Shown here in pieces: positions 29,609 through 37,106 of a stretch of DNA of 64,000 nucleotides. Below the pieces are notes generated by a model. That model did not search any database. It had not been told where the DNA came from and saw nothing but the letters and a program-made list of their open reading frames with translations. Source of the stretch: Henriciella sp. (lineage in GTDB: Bacteria; Pseudomonadota; Alphaproteobacteria; Caulobacterales; Hyphomonadaceae). Both the position numbers and the translations under genes were made by a program. Position 1 is the stretch's first letter, and every line of letters starts with the position of its first letter. The stretch spans positions 26,012-90,011 of the forward strand of contig JAJFFK010000043.1 of the NCBI GenBank assembly GCA_021776655.1, written 5' to 3'.

Positions 29609-29640
29609 CAAAAAAGCCCCAGACCGTGGGGTCCGGGGCT
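29609..29640 (-). terminator. Rho-independent terminator after the BI-1 gene
   Basis: On the minus strand AGCCCCGGACC-CCAC-GGTCTGGGGCT is followed by TTTTTTGT. The 11-bp stem with one G-U pair and a T-run lies 23 bp after the BI-1 stop and insulates mmcB from it. Confidence 0.92.
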
Positions 29641-29663
29641 GGTTCAGAAGGCTGGGCCTATCC

Positions 29664-30392
29664 TTAGTCGCTCGACATCAATGCCAGGATGAACTGGAAC
29701 ATGTTGACGAAATTCAGGTACAGGCTGAGCGCGCCATAGGTGGTCGCGACAGACATCGCACGCGCATTACCGCCAATCCGAAAATACATCTCTTTCAAGC
29801 GCTGTGTGTCATAAGCGGTCAGTCCAGCAAATATCAGCACACCGCCAACCGATATAATCATGCTGAACACGCTTGATGCGATGAACATGTTGATGACCAA
29901 AGCGATGATGATGCCGATCACGCCCATGAACAGGAACACACCCCAACCCGATAAATCTCGTTTGGTTGTGTAGCCCCACAAGGACAATGAACCGAATGCA
30001 ATCGCAGTGGTCATGAAAGCCTTGGCGACGAGCAACATGCCGTCCGGTCGCCCAGCATAGACATAGACAATCGCGCCCATGCCAACCCCGATCAAGCCGA
30101 CGACTGACCAGTAGATCAGATTTGCCGCAATCGGTGATGGGTTTTTCATCACGAAGCTCGACAGCAGCAAAATACCGATCGGGCCAAACATCACGAAATA
30201 GCTAAGTGGGGGGGTCAACAATGTGCGCACCAATTGCTCGTTAGTGCCAACGGCGAAAGCCAAAATAGCTGTCAGGGCGAGCCCCAACGCCATCTTGTTA
30301 TACACGCCAAGCATGAAGCCGCGCAGACCGGCATTTACCGACGTGTCCAACTCACGACTCGATGCGCCGTATGCCTGATTATAATCGTTCAT
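29664..30392 (-). CDS. Bax inhibitor-1/YccA-family membrane protein
   Basis: A 242-residue inner-membrane protein with seven hydrophobic segments, starting near FMLGVYNKMALGLALTAILAF. The family hallmark near the C terminus is LIFAGLTAYDTQRLKEMYFRIG, containing the di-aspartyl-type pH-sensing region, followed by LSLYLNFVNMFQFIL. BI-1 homologues act as pH-dependent cation (Ca2+) leak channels or as modulators of FtsH (YccA). The start at 30392 is preceded by AGAGGAAG; an upstream in-frame start is not used. It is monocistronic, ended by a strong terminator. Confidence 0.92.
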   Translation of the reverse strand: MNDYNQAYGASSRELDTSVNAGLRGFMLGVYNKMALGLALTAILAFAVGTNEQLVRTLLTPPLSYFVMFGPIGILLLSSFVMKNPSPIAANLIYWSVVGLIGVGMGAIVYVYAGRPDGMLLVAKAFMTTAIAFGSLSLWGYTTKRDLSGWGVFLFMGVIGIIIALVINMFIASSVFSMIISVGGVLIFAGLTAYDTQRLKEMYFRIGGNARAMSVATTYGALSLYLNFVNMFQFILALMSSD

Positions 30393-30542
30393 GATCTTCC
30401 TCTTTGAAAAGAGCCCGGCAGTAGCGCGCGGATTACCTGCAATATGAGGCAAGTTTTATTGTTTTTCAAGATCAACCGGTCTGGTCCTGATCACTTGCAG
30501 TCCCTATCTACCGGCGAGCAGATAATTGAGAGGGCCGTTTTG

Positions 30543-31598
30543 ATGGCAATTGTGAAGCGTAAACTTGGCCGCACTGACCTGATGGTCACGTCATGTTGTT
30601 TGGGGACAATGACTTGGGGGCAGCAGAACACCGAGGCTGAGGGCCATGACCAGATGGACTATGCGATGGATCGCGGCATCAATTTTTGGGACACAGCCGA
30701 AATGTATTCGGTGCCACCGCACCCCAAAACACAAGGGTCAACTGAACGGATCATTGGCAGCTGGCTGCAGAAAACCGGGCGACGCAATGAGATTATTCTG
30801 GCGAGCAAGATTTCCGGTCGGTCGTCAATGACCTGGACCCGCGACAGCGATGTCGCCCTGACCCGCCAAACCAGAGACCAAATAGATGAGGCCATCACCA
30901 AAAGCCTGAAGCGACTGCAAACCGACTATATAGATCTTTACCAATTGCACTGGCCTGATCGCCCGATCGGCCTATTCGGGGCCAAAATAGACGCATCAAC
31001 CTATGCCCATGATTATGAGGCCTTCGAGGCTATTCTGGACCATCTGGAAAGCCACATTAAAGCTGGCCGGGTCGGGCACATCGGTGTGTCGAACGAAAAT
31101 CCGTACGGCGTCATGCGGTTCATCGCCGAGAGCGAGGCGCGCGACCTGCCGCGAATAGCATCAATCCAGAATGCCTACAATCTGGTCAATCGAACCTTTG
31201 AAGATGGCGGTCTGGAAGAGATTTGCGTGCGCGAGGATGTTGGCTTGTTGGCGTACTCGCCACTCGGTCAGGGCTATCTCAGCGGCAAATACCGTAATGG
31301 CGCACTGCCGGAAGGGGCGCGGAAAACCCTGTTCAACCGCTTGCAGCGTTACGAATCACCCGCCGCTGATCGCGCCATCGAAAATTACCTGCTAATGGCA
31401 GAGAAATTCGAGGTCGACCCTGCTCAACTTGCGATCAAATTCTGCGATACCCGTCATTTCGTCGCATCAACAATCATCGGCGCGACAACACTGGCACAAT
31501 TGGAAACCTGTATTGACGCTTTCGATTTGGCGTGGACGGATGACATGGAAACTGAGGCCAATCGCCTACATGGTGAGCAACCATCGCCGTGCCCATGA
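30543..31598 (+). CDS. Aldo/keto reductase (Tas-like)
   Basis: A 351-residue NADPH-dependent aldo/keto reductase. The TIM-barrel start is RKLGRTDLMVTSCCLGTMTWGQQNTE, catalytic Asp/Tyr are in INFWDTAEMYSVPPH, the lysine in EIILASKIS, and the histidine in DYIDLYQLHWPDRP. HIGVSNENPYG and LAYSPLGQGYLSGKYR complete the set. The W-G-Q-Q-N-T-E-A-E motif is typical of the E. coli Tas subgroup. ATG 30543 has GAGAGG nine bases before it. It is divergent from the BI-1 gene; physiological substrate unknown. Confidence 0.92.
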   Translation: MAIVKRKLGRTDLMVTSCCLGTMTWGQQNTEAEGHDQMDYAMDRGINFWDTAEMYSVPPHPKTQGSTERIIGSWLQKTGRRNEIILASKISGRSSMTWTRDSDVALTRQTRDQIDEAITKSLKRLQTDYIDLYQLHWPDRPIGLFGAKIDASTYAHDYEAFEAILDHLESHIKAGRVGHIGVSNENPYGVMRFIAESEARDLPRIASIQNAYNLVNRTFEDGGLEEICVREDVGLLAYSPLGQGYLSGKYRNGALPEGARKTLFNRLQRYESPAADRAIENYLLMAEKFEVDPAQLAIKFCDTRHFVASTIIGATTLAQLETCIDAFDLAWTDDMETEANRLHGEQPSPCP

Positions 31599-31704
31599 TT
31601 GGTATCCTGCGGTTAGAAATTGACTTTCAGCACAAGCGACGTCAGCATTAACCATAGCTGTGGGAGCCTTTACGGATCACAGCGAATACACAAAGGGGAA
31701 TGAA

Positions 31705-32037
31705 ATGGCGGACGCCTCCAAATACGAAGACAACATAAAAAAATACGCAAAAGGCTACAATCAGGCTGCGGCTGAAAAGATTGTTGGGCATCTGGGCATT
31801 GCGCTGCGCAATCGCGACAGCTCGCTAGTCTCTTGTTCGGACGATACAGAGTTGCAGCGCGTGCGTGAAAAGTGGTGCCGAGGGAAGCTTGCTTTGGCCC
31901 AAACGAACGATCAGATTGATGCAGGCATTGCCAAGATTTGTGAAACACTCAACCCCGAGGGCGGGAATAAGGGTCGCGTGACCTTCTATTACTTGCTGGC
32001 CGAACATTTTGGTAAACTCGGTGACCTGGCTGGTTAA
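31705..32037 (+). CDS. DUF2853-family small protein
   Basis: A 110-residue soluble helical protein whose sequence (YEDNIKKYAKGYNQAAAEKIVGHLGIALRNRDSSLVSCSDDTELQRVREKWCRGKL) matches the DUF2853 pattern as I remember it. Function is unknown. The start at 31705 has AAAGGGG upstream. A terminator follows 27 bp after the stop, so it is a single-gene unit. Confidence 0.82.
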   Translation: MADASKYEDNIKKYAKGYNQAAAEKIVGHLGIALRNRDSSLVSCSDDTELQRVREKWCRGKLALAQTNDQIDAGIAKICETLNPEGGNKGRVTFYYLLAEHFGKLGDLAG

Positions 32038-32063
32038 AACCTGTCTTTGAGATTAAATGAAAC

Positions 32064-32092
32064 GCCCGGCTGATCTGGCCGGGCTTTTCTTT
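32064..32092 (+). terminator. Rho-independent terminator after the DUF2853 gene
   Basis: GCCCGGC-TGATCTG-GCCGGGC followed by TTTTCTTTT: a 7-bp GC-only stem with a T-rich tail. Confidence 0.92.
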
Positions 32093-32126
32093 TGCCTGAC
32101 GTCTACACGATTGCACCCAGCGCCCC

Positions 32127-32666
32127 ATGCACCGTATCTTTGCCGCCCTTCCTGTTCCCGGCGCGATTGCCGAACGACTGCTTCCTTTGCGCGCAGACTT
32201 GCCCGGCGTGCGTTGGCGCTTGCGCGAACACTTCCATATCACGCTGCAATATTATGGCGGCGTCGAGATCGAGATCGCCGAAGAGATCGCTGCGGCCCTC
32301 GAACGAGTTGATGCGCCCGCCCTCGACCTCGAATTGGCCGGTGTCGGCTGGTTTGGGCGCAAAGAGCCGCGCGCCATCTATGCTCGAATTGGTGAGAGTA
32401 GCGCGCTGACACAACTAGCAACCGAGTGCCGCAAGATCGCCCGAACATTCGGATTGAAGGTCGATGCCAATCCTTTCAGACCGCATGTTACGCTCGCCTA
32501 TTGCAAGGATGCGCCGCTCTCTCAGGTGCGCGCGTGGAGTGAGGATTTCCAATCTCTGCGCTCTGCCCCCTTCCTGATCGATCAGTTTCATCTGTTCGAA
32601 AGTTTTACCGGAGATCGCCGCCAGAGCCGCTATCAGGCGCAAGCTGATTATCGCCTTGGTCAATAG
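32127..32666 (+). CDS. thpR: RNA 2',3'-cyclic phosphodiesterase ThpR
   Basis: A 179-residue 2H phosphoesterase (LigT/ThpR family) that opens 2',3'-cyclic phosphates on RNA ends. The two catalytic H-x-T-x motifs are H37-I-T-L (EHFHITLQYYG) and H120-V-T-L (FRPHVTLAYC), with the usual FAALPVP start. Length is normal. It lies alone between a terminator and cysK. Confidence 0.93.
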   Translation: MHRIFAALPVPGAIAERLLPLRADLPGVRWRLREHFHITLQYYGGVEIEIAEEIAAALERVDAPALDLELAGVGWFGRKEPRAIYARIGESSALTQLATECRKIARTFGLKVDANPFRPHVTLAYCKDAPLSQVRAWSEDFQSLRSAPFLIDQFHLFESFTGDRRQSRYQAQADYRLGQ

Positions 32667-32739
32667 AAGTCTTCGCAACAGGGGCGACGCCGACCGAGCG
32701 ATCTGATACCAACAGAAACCAATATTGGAGGATGCCGAG

Positions 32740-33723
32740 ATGACGACAACGATTACCCATAATGGGCTGACATTAGATGCGCCTGGTCGCGGGCGAATTT
32801 ACGGATCCATACTGGAAACGATTGGCAGCACGCCGCTCGTGCGGGTGCCGCGACTATCCCAAGCGGAAGGCCTACAGAACGATCTGCTGCTTAAGCTCGA
32901 ATTCTTCAACCCGCTGGCCAGCGTCAAGGACCGGATCGCGATCGGCATGATCACCGCGCTTGAACAGGCCGGAAAAATTGGACCTGACACAGTTCTGGTT
33001 GAGCCAACCTCTGGTAATACCGGAATTGGCCTGGCATTTGTCGCCGCCTCTCGCGGCTATCGACTGATCTTGACCATGCCGGAATCGATGTCTGTCGAGC
33101 GGCGCAAAATGCTCGCCATGCTCGGTGCTGAACTGGTTCTAACCCCCAAGGAAGAAGGCCTGGCCGGAACCTTGAAAAAGGCCGATGAATTGCTCGCCAG
33201 CATCAAGGGCGCGGTGATGCCAAGCCAGTTCAGCAATCCGGCAAACCCGGCTATTCACGAAATTACGACCGCAGAGGAGATTTGGCGTGACACCGATGGT
33301 GGCGTCGATGCCGTGATCTCTGGAGTCGGCACCGGCGGAACCTTCACCGGCTGCGCGCGCGTTCTGAAGGCGCGCAAGCCGGGTCTGAAAATGTTCGCGG
33401 TGGAACCGACTGGTAGCCCGGTCCTGTCTGGCGGCGAGCCGGGGCCGCATATGCTGCAAGGGATTGGTCCAGGCTTTGTGCCGGACAATATGGACACGTC
33501 ACTGATGGATGAAGCGATCCAGGTCGACAATGAAGAGGCTATGGCGATGTCGCGGCGGCTTGCCAGAACCGAAGGCATTCCGGTTGGGATATCTTCGGGC
33601 GCCGCCCTGACCGCCGCATTGCGGGTCGCCAAACGCCCGGACATGGCGGGCAAAATGATTGTCGTGATCATTCCGTCATTTGCCGAACGCTACCTGTCCA
33701 CAGCTCTGTTTGACGGGGTCTAG
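32740..33723 (+). CDS. cysK: Cysteine synthase A (O-acetylserine sulfhydrylase)
   Basis: CysK makes cysteine from O-acetylserine and sulfide using PLP. In the 327-residue product the PLP lysine is K63 in [11 protein letters not shown], the phosphate loop is TSGNTGIGL (residues 90-98), [11 protein letters not shown] is the glycine-rich cofactor loop and GISSGAA is present near the C terminus. GGAGG lies before ATG 32740, eight bases away, which decides this start over an upstream TTG. A perfect 10-bp palindrome CCAATATTGG (32719-32728) overlaps the ribosome-binding site and might be a regulator site. Confidence 0.95.
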   Translation: MTTTITHNGLTLDAPGRGRIYGSILETIGSTPLVRVPRLSQAEGLQNDLLLKLEFFNPLASVKDRIAIGMITALEQAGKIGPDTVLVEPTSGNTGIGLAFVAASRGYRLILTMPESMSVERRKMLAMLGAELVLTPKEEGLAGTLKKADELLASIKGAVMPSQFSNPANPAIHEITTAEEIWRDTDGGVDAVISGVGTGGTFTGCARVLKARKPGLKMFAVEPTGSPVLSGGEPGPHMLQGIGPGFVPDNMDTSLMDEAIQVDNEEAMAMSRRLARTEGIPVGISSGAALTAALRVAKRPDMAGKMIVVIIPSFAERYLSTALFDGV

Positions 33724-33730
33724 GCTCCAA

Positions 33731-34957
33731 TCAGTGCCGGGAGAATAGCCGCCCGCGTTCAGTCACCAGAATGATTGCCAGTGACACCACACCGAGGCCG
33801 ACAAAGCCAAGCATCACCGGCGTCACCGTTCCGTTGAACTGGCTAGCCACCAGATAGCCGAACCCGCTGGCAACAGTGCTGGTGGCAAAGCCATATGCCG
33901 CGCTGGCTGTCCCGGCAATCTTGCCGAGCGGCTCTAGCGCCAAAGCCGAAAAATTCGCGCCCATCATTCCGAAACAGGCAAAGGTCAGGCCGAACAAGGG
34001 ATAGAAAATCGCCAGTCTCTCCCCGAACACCTGCATCGCAATAACATTGGTCAGGGACAAGGCGACAAAGGCGATCATCACGATATGGCTGATCCGGCGC
34101 ATACCGATGCGCTCGACAATCCGGGCATTGGTAAAATTCGCCACCGCAAGACAGGCCGCGATACCGCCAAACCATAGAGCAAAGCTGTCATGCTTGCCGA
34201 AAACATCAGAGAAAACCTGTTCAGACGACGCAATGAACGCAAACAAAGCCCCAAAGATCACGCCGCTGGCCGCCATATAGCCAAACGTGACGCGAGTGGT
34301 CACAACCTGCCAATAGGCGCTGGCTGTGCTGCGCGCGCTGAGCGGTTGGCGCGCCTCGGCCGGCAAGGTTTCGGACAGGCGAAACTGGACCCAGAGCAAC
34401 ATCATCATCCCAGCAATCGCCAGCAATCCAAAGGTCCACTGCCAGGAGGCAAACAACATCACGCCCGTCCCGATCGCTGGGGCGAGAACTGGCACGATCA
34501 TGAACACTGTCATCACCAGAGACATCACCCGCGCCATCGCGCGCCCAGCCATCAGGTCACGCACAATCGAGACCGCGATAACCCGGATGCCTGATGCAAA
34601 CACACCATGGATGAAGCGCATCACCAAAAGCAGCGAAAAGCTATGCGTCAACATGCAGGTAGCCCCTGCGATGACATACCCGACCAGACAGATTTGCAGC
34701 AATCCCTTACGCCCGAACCGGTCTGAGATCGGTCCGAAAATCAGTTGCGGCGCGCCAAACCCGAAAACATAAGCAAAGATCACCCATTGCTGATGGTTCT
34801 CAACCGCCAATTTATAATGTTCGGATATATCGCTGAGCGCTGGTAGCATGATATCGATGGCCAGCGCATTGAGCGCCATCAATCCCGCCACCATAGGCAC
34901 AAACTCCCATAGTGGCATAGGCAGGCGCAATGACTCTGATATCTGGGGGGTTGGCAA
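33731..34957 (-). CDS. MFS multidrug efflux transporter (Bcr/CflA type)
   Basis: A roughly 408-residue 12-helix major-facilitator protein of the drug:H+ antiporter-1 group. The loop-2 motif FGPISDRFGRKGLL and the helix-5 motif VLAPAIGTGVM characterise Bcr/CflA exporters. It would expel small hydrophobic compounds in exchange for protons; the substrate is unknown. The open frame starts with TTG at 34957 without a clear ribosome-binding site; the next ATG (34918) would remove 13 residues from the cytoplasmic N terminus. Convergent with cysK (7-bp gap). Confidence 0.9.
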   Translation of the reverse strand: MPTPQISESLRLPMPLWEFVPMVAGLMALNALAIDIMLPALSDISEHYKLAVENHQQWVIFAYVFGFGAPQLIFGPISDRFGRKGLLQICLVGYVIAGATCMLTHSFSLLLVMRFIHGVFASGIRVIAVSIVRDLMAGRAMARVMSLVMTVFMIVPVLAPAIGTGVMLFASWQWTFGLLAIAGMMMLLWVQFRLSETLPAEARQPLSARSTASAYWQVVTTRVTFGYMAASGVIFGALFAFIASSEQVFSDVFGKHDSFALWFGGIAACLAVANFTNARIVERIGMRRISHIVMIAFVALSLTNVIAMQVFGERLAIFYPLFGLTFACFGMMGANFSALALEPLGKIAGTASAAYGFATSTVASGFGYLVASQFNGTVTPVMLGFVGLGVVSLAIILVTERGRLFSRH

Positions 34958-35038
34958 GGTTACGTATCAATCTGGCAAGAGGCTAAGGTGCGTGTCATGA
35001 GCCTGTTGAAGCTTTTCGGCAAGCAATTAACTTGCGTG

Positions 35039-35212
35039 TCCTCAGGCTCCAAACCCACTCAAATCGCCACTTTCACGGCGCGTCTTTGACGCAAAGCCTG
35101 CGTCAACATCGTTTTGAATTGGGGTAAACCAGTTCTGCACGACGCTTCCTAGTCTTCGCGACAAACTCACACCGTGAAAGTGGCGATTTGAGTGGGTCCT
35201 GAGCCTAGGTCA
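35039..35212. repeat. Long inverted repeat with IS-end-like arms (MITE candidate)
   Basis: Perfect 26-bp inverted arms lie at 35053-35078 and 35172-35197, separated by 93 bp. The pairing continues imperfectly both outward (CCTCAGGCTC versus the complement of GAGCCTAGG) and inward for about 27 bp. The right arm (AAAGTGGC...GGGTCCTGAGCCTAGGT) differs at 7 of 34 positions from the sequence flanking the transposase end at 63837-63870. There is no gene inside. It fills most of the 327-bp gap between the MFS gene and trmB, and the start of the open frame leading into trmB lies within it. Confidence 0.7.
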
Positions 35213-35284
35213 GTCAGCCCCTTTTCAAACCCGCAGGCTTCAGCGTATTCAGCTGCCGGCGAGCCGCAAGTGGAGACCAAGCCC

Positions 35285-35971
35285 GTGCCATCCACCCCGA
35301 TCAAACCTTTGCGCACCTATGGTCGTCGTGGCGGGCGGCCCCTATCCGCCCGGCAGAGCCATCTGATTGCGACCCTGTTGCCACGCCTTCGGGTTCCGGT
35401 TGAGCCCGGAAAGCAGCTTGATCCAGGCCGCCTGTTCGAGACCGCCTCAGAGATCTGGCTGGAGATTGGCTTTGGCGGCGGCGAGCATGTCAGCGGACAA
35501 GCCAAAGCCAATCCAAGTGCCGGAATACTCGCCAGCGAAGTGTTCGTTGAGGGCATGGCCAAATGTCTCGGCCAGATCGAAGACGCCGAGCTAACCAATG
35601 TGCGGCTTTGGGAAGAGGACGCACGCGACCTGATGGCTGGGCTGGTGGATCAATGCCTCGAGCGCGCTTTCATCCTGTTTCCCGATCCGTGGCCCAAGAC
35701 CAAACAACAAAAGCGCCGGATCATCCAGCCGGGCTTCCTCGATGAATTATGCCGATTGATGAAGCCGGGTGGGCACGTGCGGTTTGCCACAGATGTCCGG
35801 TCCTATGCCGATGCAGCTTTGGAACGGTTCTTGGCGCATCCAGATTTCAAATGGCACCCTGAGCGCTCTGAAGACTGGACCTGCGCCCCGGAAGACCACA
35901 TCCAGACCCGCTATCAAATGAAAAAACTGGGCGACATTGCGCCTGTCTATTATGACTTCACTGTTGGTTAG
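35285..35971 (+). CDS. trmB: tRNA (guanine-N7-)-methyltransferase
   Basis: TrmB methylates G46 in the variable loop of tRNAs using S-adenosylmethionine. The 228-residue product has RTYGRRGGRPLSARQ at the N terminus, the SAM-binding loop LEIGFGGGEHVSGQA, the family motif ILFPDPWPKTKQQKRRIIQPGFLDE and the C-terminal SYADAALERF and ETRYQ-like (QTRYQMKK) segments. No ATG exists; the frame opens inside the adjacent inverted repeat. GTG 35285 with GGAG nine bases upstream is the best start. Confidence 0.93.
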   Translation: MPSTPIKPLRTYGRRGGRPLSARQSHLIATLLPRLRVPVEPGKQLDPGRLFETASEIWLEIGFGGGEHVSGQAKANPSAGILASEVFVEGMAKCLGQIEDAELTNVRLWEEDARDLMAGLVDQCLERAFILFPDPWPKTKQQKRRIIQPGFLDELCRLMKPGGHVRFATDVRSYADAALERFLAHPDFKWHPERSEDWTCAPEDHIQTRYQMKKLGDIAPVYYDFTVG

Positions 35972-36022
35972 GCTCTCTGGCCCCGTTTCCAGAACACATA
36001 CATCATTGCAGCAGCCTTAATC

Positions 36023-36051
36023 TTGACGTCGCGTCGCTAATGTGAGCTTAG
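36023..36051 (+). promoter_or_regulatory. Likely sigma-70-type promoter of the cold-shock gene
   Basis: TTGACG (36023-36028) and CTTAGA (36047-36052) are separated by 18 bp. A start about 7 bases downstream would give a leader of roughly 135 nt before the csp start, matching the structured region that follows. Confidence 0.45.
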
Positions 36052-36139
36052 AGGGGTATCGAATACGGCCGGTCTGACTCTGAAGACCCCGCCAGACCGG
36101 CGGCTATGAATGTGACTACCCTCCGTAATCGAAACCCCT
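36052..36139 (+). promoter_or_regulatory. Structured 5' leader of the cold-shock gene
   Basis: A 17-bp stem with two mismatches joins 36052-36068 (AGGGGTATCGAATACGG) to 36123-36139. It encloses a perfect 9-bp hairpin GCCGGTCTG/CAGACCGGC (36068-36076 with 36093-36101). A further short palindrome CTCACAC-A-GTGTGAG lies at 36147-36161. No T-run follows, so this is not a terminator. Its place between a promoter-like pair and a cold-shock start codon suggests a temperature-responsive leader, as in E. coli cspA, or a separate small RNA. Confidence 0.6.
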
Positions 36140-36193
36140 GCGGCCCCTCACACAGTGTGAGACGGCGTGGGTTCTATCGAAAGGGTGCCCATT

Positions 36194-36403
36194 ATGGCTA
36201 CCGGAAAAGTAAAATGGTTTAACGCAACCAAAGGTTTTGGTTTCATCGTTCCTGATGAAGGCGGCAAGGACGTGTTTGTGCACATCTCTGCAGTTGAGCG
36301 TTCGGGCCTGCAAGGTCTCGCGGACGACCAGCCAGTAGAGTATGAACTCTACAATGACGAACGTCGCAACAAGACCTCGGCGGTTGACCTGAAACTTCTC
36401 TAG
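36194..36403 (+). CDS. Cold-shock-domain protein
   Basis: A 69-residue CspA-family protein: a five-strand OB fold that binds single-stranded RNA/DNA and melts mRNA structure. RNP1-like KGFGFIV and RNP2-like DVFVHISAV are both intact in [38 protein letters not shown]. The start at 36194 has AAAGGG nine bases upstream; an extended frame starting at 36167 is not used. A long structured leader precedes it and a terminator follows. Confidence 0.96.
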   Translation: MATGKVKWFNATKGFGFIVPDEGGKDVFVHISAVERSGLQGLADDQPVEYELYNDERRNKTSAVDLKLL

Positions 36404-36451
36404 ACAGAAGACAGGTTTGCGCCTAACAGGGGCGCAAGTCGAAACATATCG

Positions 36452-36485
36452 GCGGCGGTTCCGGCAACGGGGCCGCCGCTTTTTA
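36452..36485 (+). terminator. Rho-independent terminator of the cold-shock gene
   Basis: GCGGCGG (36452-36458) pairs with CCGCCGC (36473-36479), followed by TTTTT. It separates the csp transcript from rimP-nusA-infB. Confidence 0.9.
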
Positions 36486-36505
36486 TTGCCTGAAAGGCCT
36501 GCTCC

Positions 36506-37102
36506 TTGATCACAGTCTCTGCACAGGAAGAGCGCATACTCGCCATGTCTGAGCCAATACTGGCTGAGCTTGGACTTGCGATCGTGCGCGTGCGGCTCAT
36601 GGGCAGCAAGCGGCCATTGCTGCAGATCATGATTGAGAAAGCCGGCGGCGCACCAACCGATGTTGAAGATTGCGCCTCGTTCTCACGCATGCTGTCGCCG
36701 GTGCTCGAAGCGGAAGACCCGATCGCCGATGCTTTCCGGCTCGAAGTGTCGACGCCGGGGATTGATCGACCGCTAACCCGCGAGGGTGATTTTGGTCGCT
36801 GGATTGGTCATCTCGCCAAGCTTGAGCTGGCAATGCCGATTGACGGTCGGCGTCGCTTCCAAGGTACGATTACCCGCGAAGACGAAGCGGGCGTGGCGCT
36901 GGACCTAGATGATAATAGTGAACTGGTCGCCAAGGTCAGTGACATGACCAAGGCCCGGCTTATCCTGACTGACAAACTAATCGACATAACTCTGGCCAGC
37001 GGCGCTGCCCCGCCGCAACCAGAGGATGGTAATTTCGATGACTTCGAGACGATCGAAGCCGAACATGATACAATTGATGATAATCAAGAGAGTGGAGCTT
37101 GA
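36506..37102 (+). CDS. rimP: Ribosome maturation factor RimP
   Basis: RimP assists 30S subunit maturation. The 198-residue product has the N-terminal domain ILAELGLAIVRVRLMGSKRPLLQIMIEK, the DVEDCASFSRMLSPVLEAEDPI helix and the hallmark LEVSTPGIDRPLTREGDFGRWIGHLAKLEL. The C-terminal acidic tail is longer than in E. coli. TTG 36506 (AAAGG nine bases before) is the likely start; ATG 36545 would remove the conserved first helix. First gene of the rimP-nusA-ylxR-infB-rbfA transcription/translation operon. Confidence 0.94.
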   Translation: MITVSAQEERILAMSEPILAELGLAIVRVRLMGSKRPLLQIMIEKAGGAPTDVEDCASFSRMLSPVLEAEDPIADAFRLEVSTPGIDRPLTREGDFGRWIGHLAKLELAMPIDGRRRFQGTITREDEAGVALDLDDNSELVAKVSDMTKARLILTDKLIDITLASGAAPPQPEDGNFDDFETIEAEHDTIDDNQESGA

Positions 37103-37106
37103 AGGC

